Positions 61,494-64,000 of a DNA stretch of 64,000 bases are shown in pieces. The position numbers and the translations under genes were made by a program. Positions within the stretch are counted from its first letter, which is position 1. Each line of letters starts with the position of its first letter. The notes under the pieces were generated by a model that saw only the letters and a program-made list of their open reading frames with translations, was not told the origin of the DNA and searched no databases. The stretch is from Bursaphelenchus xylophilus (lineage: Eukaryota; Nematoda; Chromadorea; Rhabditida; Aphelenchoididae), in contig CAJFCV020000001.1 in the NCBI GenBank assembly GCA_904066235.2, positions 8,556,001 to 8,620,000 on the forward strand, given 5' to 3'.

Positions 61494-63625
61494 TAAAAGG
61501 GAGTTTTTTACAACTCGAAGGATGGCCCGGACATTTCGAAAAAATGACCAACTCAGAATCTTTTGATATTTTGCATAGCTGTTGTACTATGATAGATGAA
61601 CGTCAGTACACATTTTTAGTTTCGGAAATTACCGTATACGGGGGTTACGGTAGGTACAATTTTTAGAAAGATTGGGTTCGTATGTAAAAACCCCGAGGAG
61701 TAAAAGGGCGAAACTTCGCTGTTTTACGTTTTCGACCATGGGGAACATTTTCATAATTGACACTTTTGCCGTAGGATGTAGCCTTCGACTACTTTGAAAA
61801 ATACCAAGGTACCGTATTGAATGTAACTTTTTTGCAGAGAACTTGTCTCAACTTTTGAAACCTTTCAAAAATACTTTGACATAGATGTAACAACATATCA
61901 AAAATGCGCGAAAATAAAAGGGGTGGTTTTGGGGTTATGGTATTTTGATTGTGGCCCGAACGGTATATCAAAATATCATTTTTTCAAAATAGGTGTAGAA
62001 CAGCCGCAAATATCGCCAAAATACGTTTTCGACCATGGAGAACATTTTTGTAATTAGCACTTTTTCTGTAGGATGTCGTCTTCGACTACTTGGAAAATGA
62101 TCAAGGTACCATGTTCAATATAACTCTTCGGCATTCTACTTGTCTCAACTTTTGAAACCTTTGAAAAATACTTTGACATGTATGTAACAACATATCAAAA
62201 ATGCACGAAAATAAAAGGGGTGGTTTTGGAGTTATGGTACTTTGAATGTAGCCGGTACCGTATATCAAAATTTTATTTTTTCTAAATTTGGAGTAGGACA
62301 ACCGCAAGCATTGCCAATATACTTTTTCGACCATGTGGAACATTTTTGTAATTGACAGTTTTGTTCTAGGATGCAGCCTTCGACCGGTTTGAGAAATGTC
62401 AAGATACCATGTTCAATATAACTCTTCGGCATTCTACTTGTCTCAACTTTTGAAACGTTTTAAATACGCTTTTATATATGTGTAACAACATATCAAAAAT
62501 TTAGGAAAATAAAAGGAGTGGTTTTGAAGTTATGGCACTTTGAATGTTAGACATACAGTACACCTCGATTTATTCTCGGCTAAACTTTATGTAGATTATT
62601 TTAAAAACAAAATTTAATGCTTTATGTATGTTGTACGACCCTCAAAAACAATTTTCACTAGGAAATTCAGAAAATTTAGGCCTAAGCATACTGTAACATA
62701 TCGTGCGCAGATAATTGGTTACTGTAACAGCAAGATCAGCGATTTCTTAATTTTTTTGCAACGATTACCACGGTTTAGAGTCGTGTGTGCTATACGACGG
62801 TGGAATATTCCAATTTCGGGCGTCAGCATCACACCGAAAGTTCGGTGTACTGTATGATCAAGATTAAAAGTACCATAACTCCAAAACCACCCCTTTTATT
62901 TTCCTAAATTTTTGATATGTTGTTACATACATGTCAAAGTATTTTTGAAAGGTTTCAAAAGTTGAGACAAGTAGAATGCCGCAAAGTTATATTGATCATG
63001 GTATCTTGACATTTCTCATAGCGGTCGAAGGCCGCATCCTACAAAAAAAGTGTCAATTACAAAAATGTTCCACATGGTCGAAAACGTATTTTGGCGATAT
63101 TTGCGGCTGTTCTACACCTATTTTGAAAAAATGATATTTTGATATACCGTTCGGGCCACAATCAAAATACCATAACCCCAAAACCACCCCTTTTATTTTC
63201 GCGCATTTTTGATATGTTGTTACATCTATGTCAAAGTATTTTTGAGAGGTTTCAAAAGTTGAGACAAGTTCTCTGCAAAAAAGTTACATTCAATACGGTA
63301 CCTTGGTATTTTTCAAAGTAGTCGAAGGCTACATCCTACGGCAAAAGTGTCAATTATGAAAATGTTCCCCATGGTCGAAAACGTAAAACAGCGAAGTTTC
63401 GCCCTTTTACTCCTCGGGGTTTTTACATACGAACCCAATCTTTCTAAAAATTGTACCTACCGTAACCCCCGTATACGGCAATTTTTAAAACTAAAAATTC
63501 ACGCTGACGTTCAGCTATCATAGTACAACAGCTATGCAAAATATCAAAAGATTCTGAGTTGGTCGTTTTTTCGAAATGTCCGGCCCTTGTTATGAGAAGC
63601 TTCAATCTGTAAAAAACTCTCTTTT
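61494..63625. mobile_element. foldback (large palindromic) element inside the mariner
   Basis: The two arms (about 61494-62555 and 62860-63625) are inverted copies; a 60-codon stretch at 61789-61971 (-) and 63139-63321 (+) translates identically. The left arm holds three tandem ~300-bp diverged units starting near 61720, 62025 and 62321 (each with CGACCATG, GTTGTTACAT inverted, and AAAATAAAAGG); the right arm matches units 1 and 3 only. No coding capacity recognised. Confidence 0.85.
62556..62852. mobile_element. MITE forming the loop of the foldback element
   Basis: 297 bp flanked by TA; ends CAGTACACC and GGTGTACTG are exact inverses. TA flanks suggest Tc1/mariner-type mobilisation. Confidence 0.7.
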
Positions 63626-63763
63626 AATACATATTATGATAAAGCAGTTCACGACCTTTAAAAATATATATAACACATTCAATAAAAATATTTATTTCGT
63701 AAAAAAACAATTGGACAAAAAGAGACCTAAAAAACGGCAAAAACTTTTGGTTCACCCTAATAA

Positions 63764-63991
63764 TTATAGTTTAGGTTTGCGAGATGTTTTTGGAAGAGGA
63801 ATAACTTGGAATTGACCCTGTTTTCTTGGATCAATTCCAAGCTTAGCAAGAATCTCGGGTGGCGGCAATTTTGGCTTGATACCGGGCCTGGATTGTAGAA
63901 ATTGTCGTGGTACCTGGCCGGACGGCGGCATTTTTCTAACGTCGTAGAGCGGCGGCCTCATCTGTCGTCGGGAATTGTCAGCCGCATTCAC
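63764..63991 (-). pseudogene. diverged duplicate of an unc-89 linker exon
   Basis: Minus-strand translation shares KVNAA, LPPPEILAKLGIDPRK and neighbouring Pro-rich text with the unc-89 exon at 58220-58783 (RPEEILAQLGIDPRKLQ), with about 45 residues missing between. It ends in a stop formed at the mariner junction. Whether it belongs to an upstream unc-89 exon set or is a dead copy cannot be decided because the window ends. Confidence 0.7.
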
Positions 63992-64000
63992 TTTCTTCAG

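Larger units (their letters stand above)
60738..63757 (-). mobile_element. mariner-family transposon carrying nested insertions
   Basis: Flanked by TA on both sides (60736-60737, 63758-63759) with 29-bp perfect terminal inverted repeats starting GGGTGAACCAAAAGTTTTTG. About 0.9 kb is mariner sequence; the remainder is a foldback element at 61494-63625. Confidence 0.9.

Noticed and set aside
61789..63321. Identical 60-codon ORFs in the two foldback arms
   Set aside because: They are mirror copies of repeat DNA with no similarity to known proteins; treated as part of the element, not genes.

Overview
The window is nuclear DNA from a nematode, probably not Caenorhabditis. Genes are split by many 33-75 nt introns, start codons often sit just behind a T-rich ...CAG acceptor (the pattern expected for spliced-leader trans-splicing), and the gene content is typical of worms: mec-8, unc-89, a MIP-type nlp-38, complexin, cyc-1, pabp-2 and a paraoxonase-like MEC-6/POML protein. 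No bacterial, viral, rRNA or CRISPR signal was seen, and no convincing tRNA. Exon models were built by hand from splice signals plus reading-phase continuity; every multi-exon CDS listed closes in frame.

Layout. 1-5.3 kb (+): RIOK3-type kinase, then a RUN/SH3 protein (UNC-14/RUSC). 5.9-14 kb (-): SAFB-like SAP+RRM protein, whose first intron contains an oppositely oriented KCTD8/12/16-like gene; then ABHD11-like hydrolase, pabp-2 and mec-8. 15.8-22.4 kb: rskn-2 (MSK, +), dod-18-like Maf pyrophosphatase (-), ABHD18-like hydrolase (+), cyc-1 (-); as I recall these neighbours correspond to genes on one C. elegans cosmid (C54G4, chromosome I). 23.7-24.9 kb (+): goosecoid-class homeobox gene, followed by a 9 kb repeat-rich gene desert. 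34-42.4 kb: nlp-38 (+), rpl-4 (+), a B-type cyclin (-), rpl-17 (-), a C2H2 zinc-finger gene (+), DPH6 (-), akirin (-). 45-53.3 kb: a small CaaX protein (+), the MEC-6/POML-like protein (-), complexin (+), a globin with a long N-terminal extension (-). 54.2-59.6 kb (-): the two-kinase C-terminal end of unc-89/obscurin, followed upstream by a nested transposon nest (60.7-63.8 kb) and a diverged duplicate of one unc-89 exon at the window edge.

The genes are a chromosomal neighbourhood rather than a pathway. Themes are neuromuscular function (unc-89, cpx-1, unc-14, nlp-38, mec-8, MEC-6/POML-like) and housekeeping (rpl-4, rpl-17, cyc-1, pabp-2, RIOK3, DPH6). The most unusual points are a 29-bp antisense overlap of two start regions (dod-18/ABHD18), a gene nested antisense in an intron, GC-AG and 33-nt frame-preserving introns, and a mariner containing a foldback element that itself contains a MITE.
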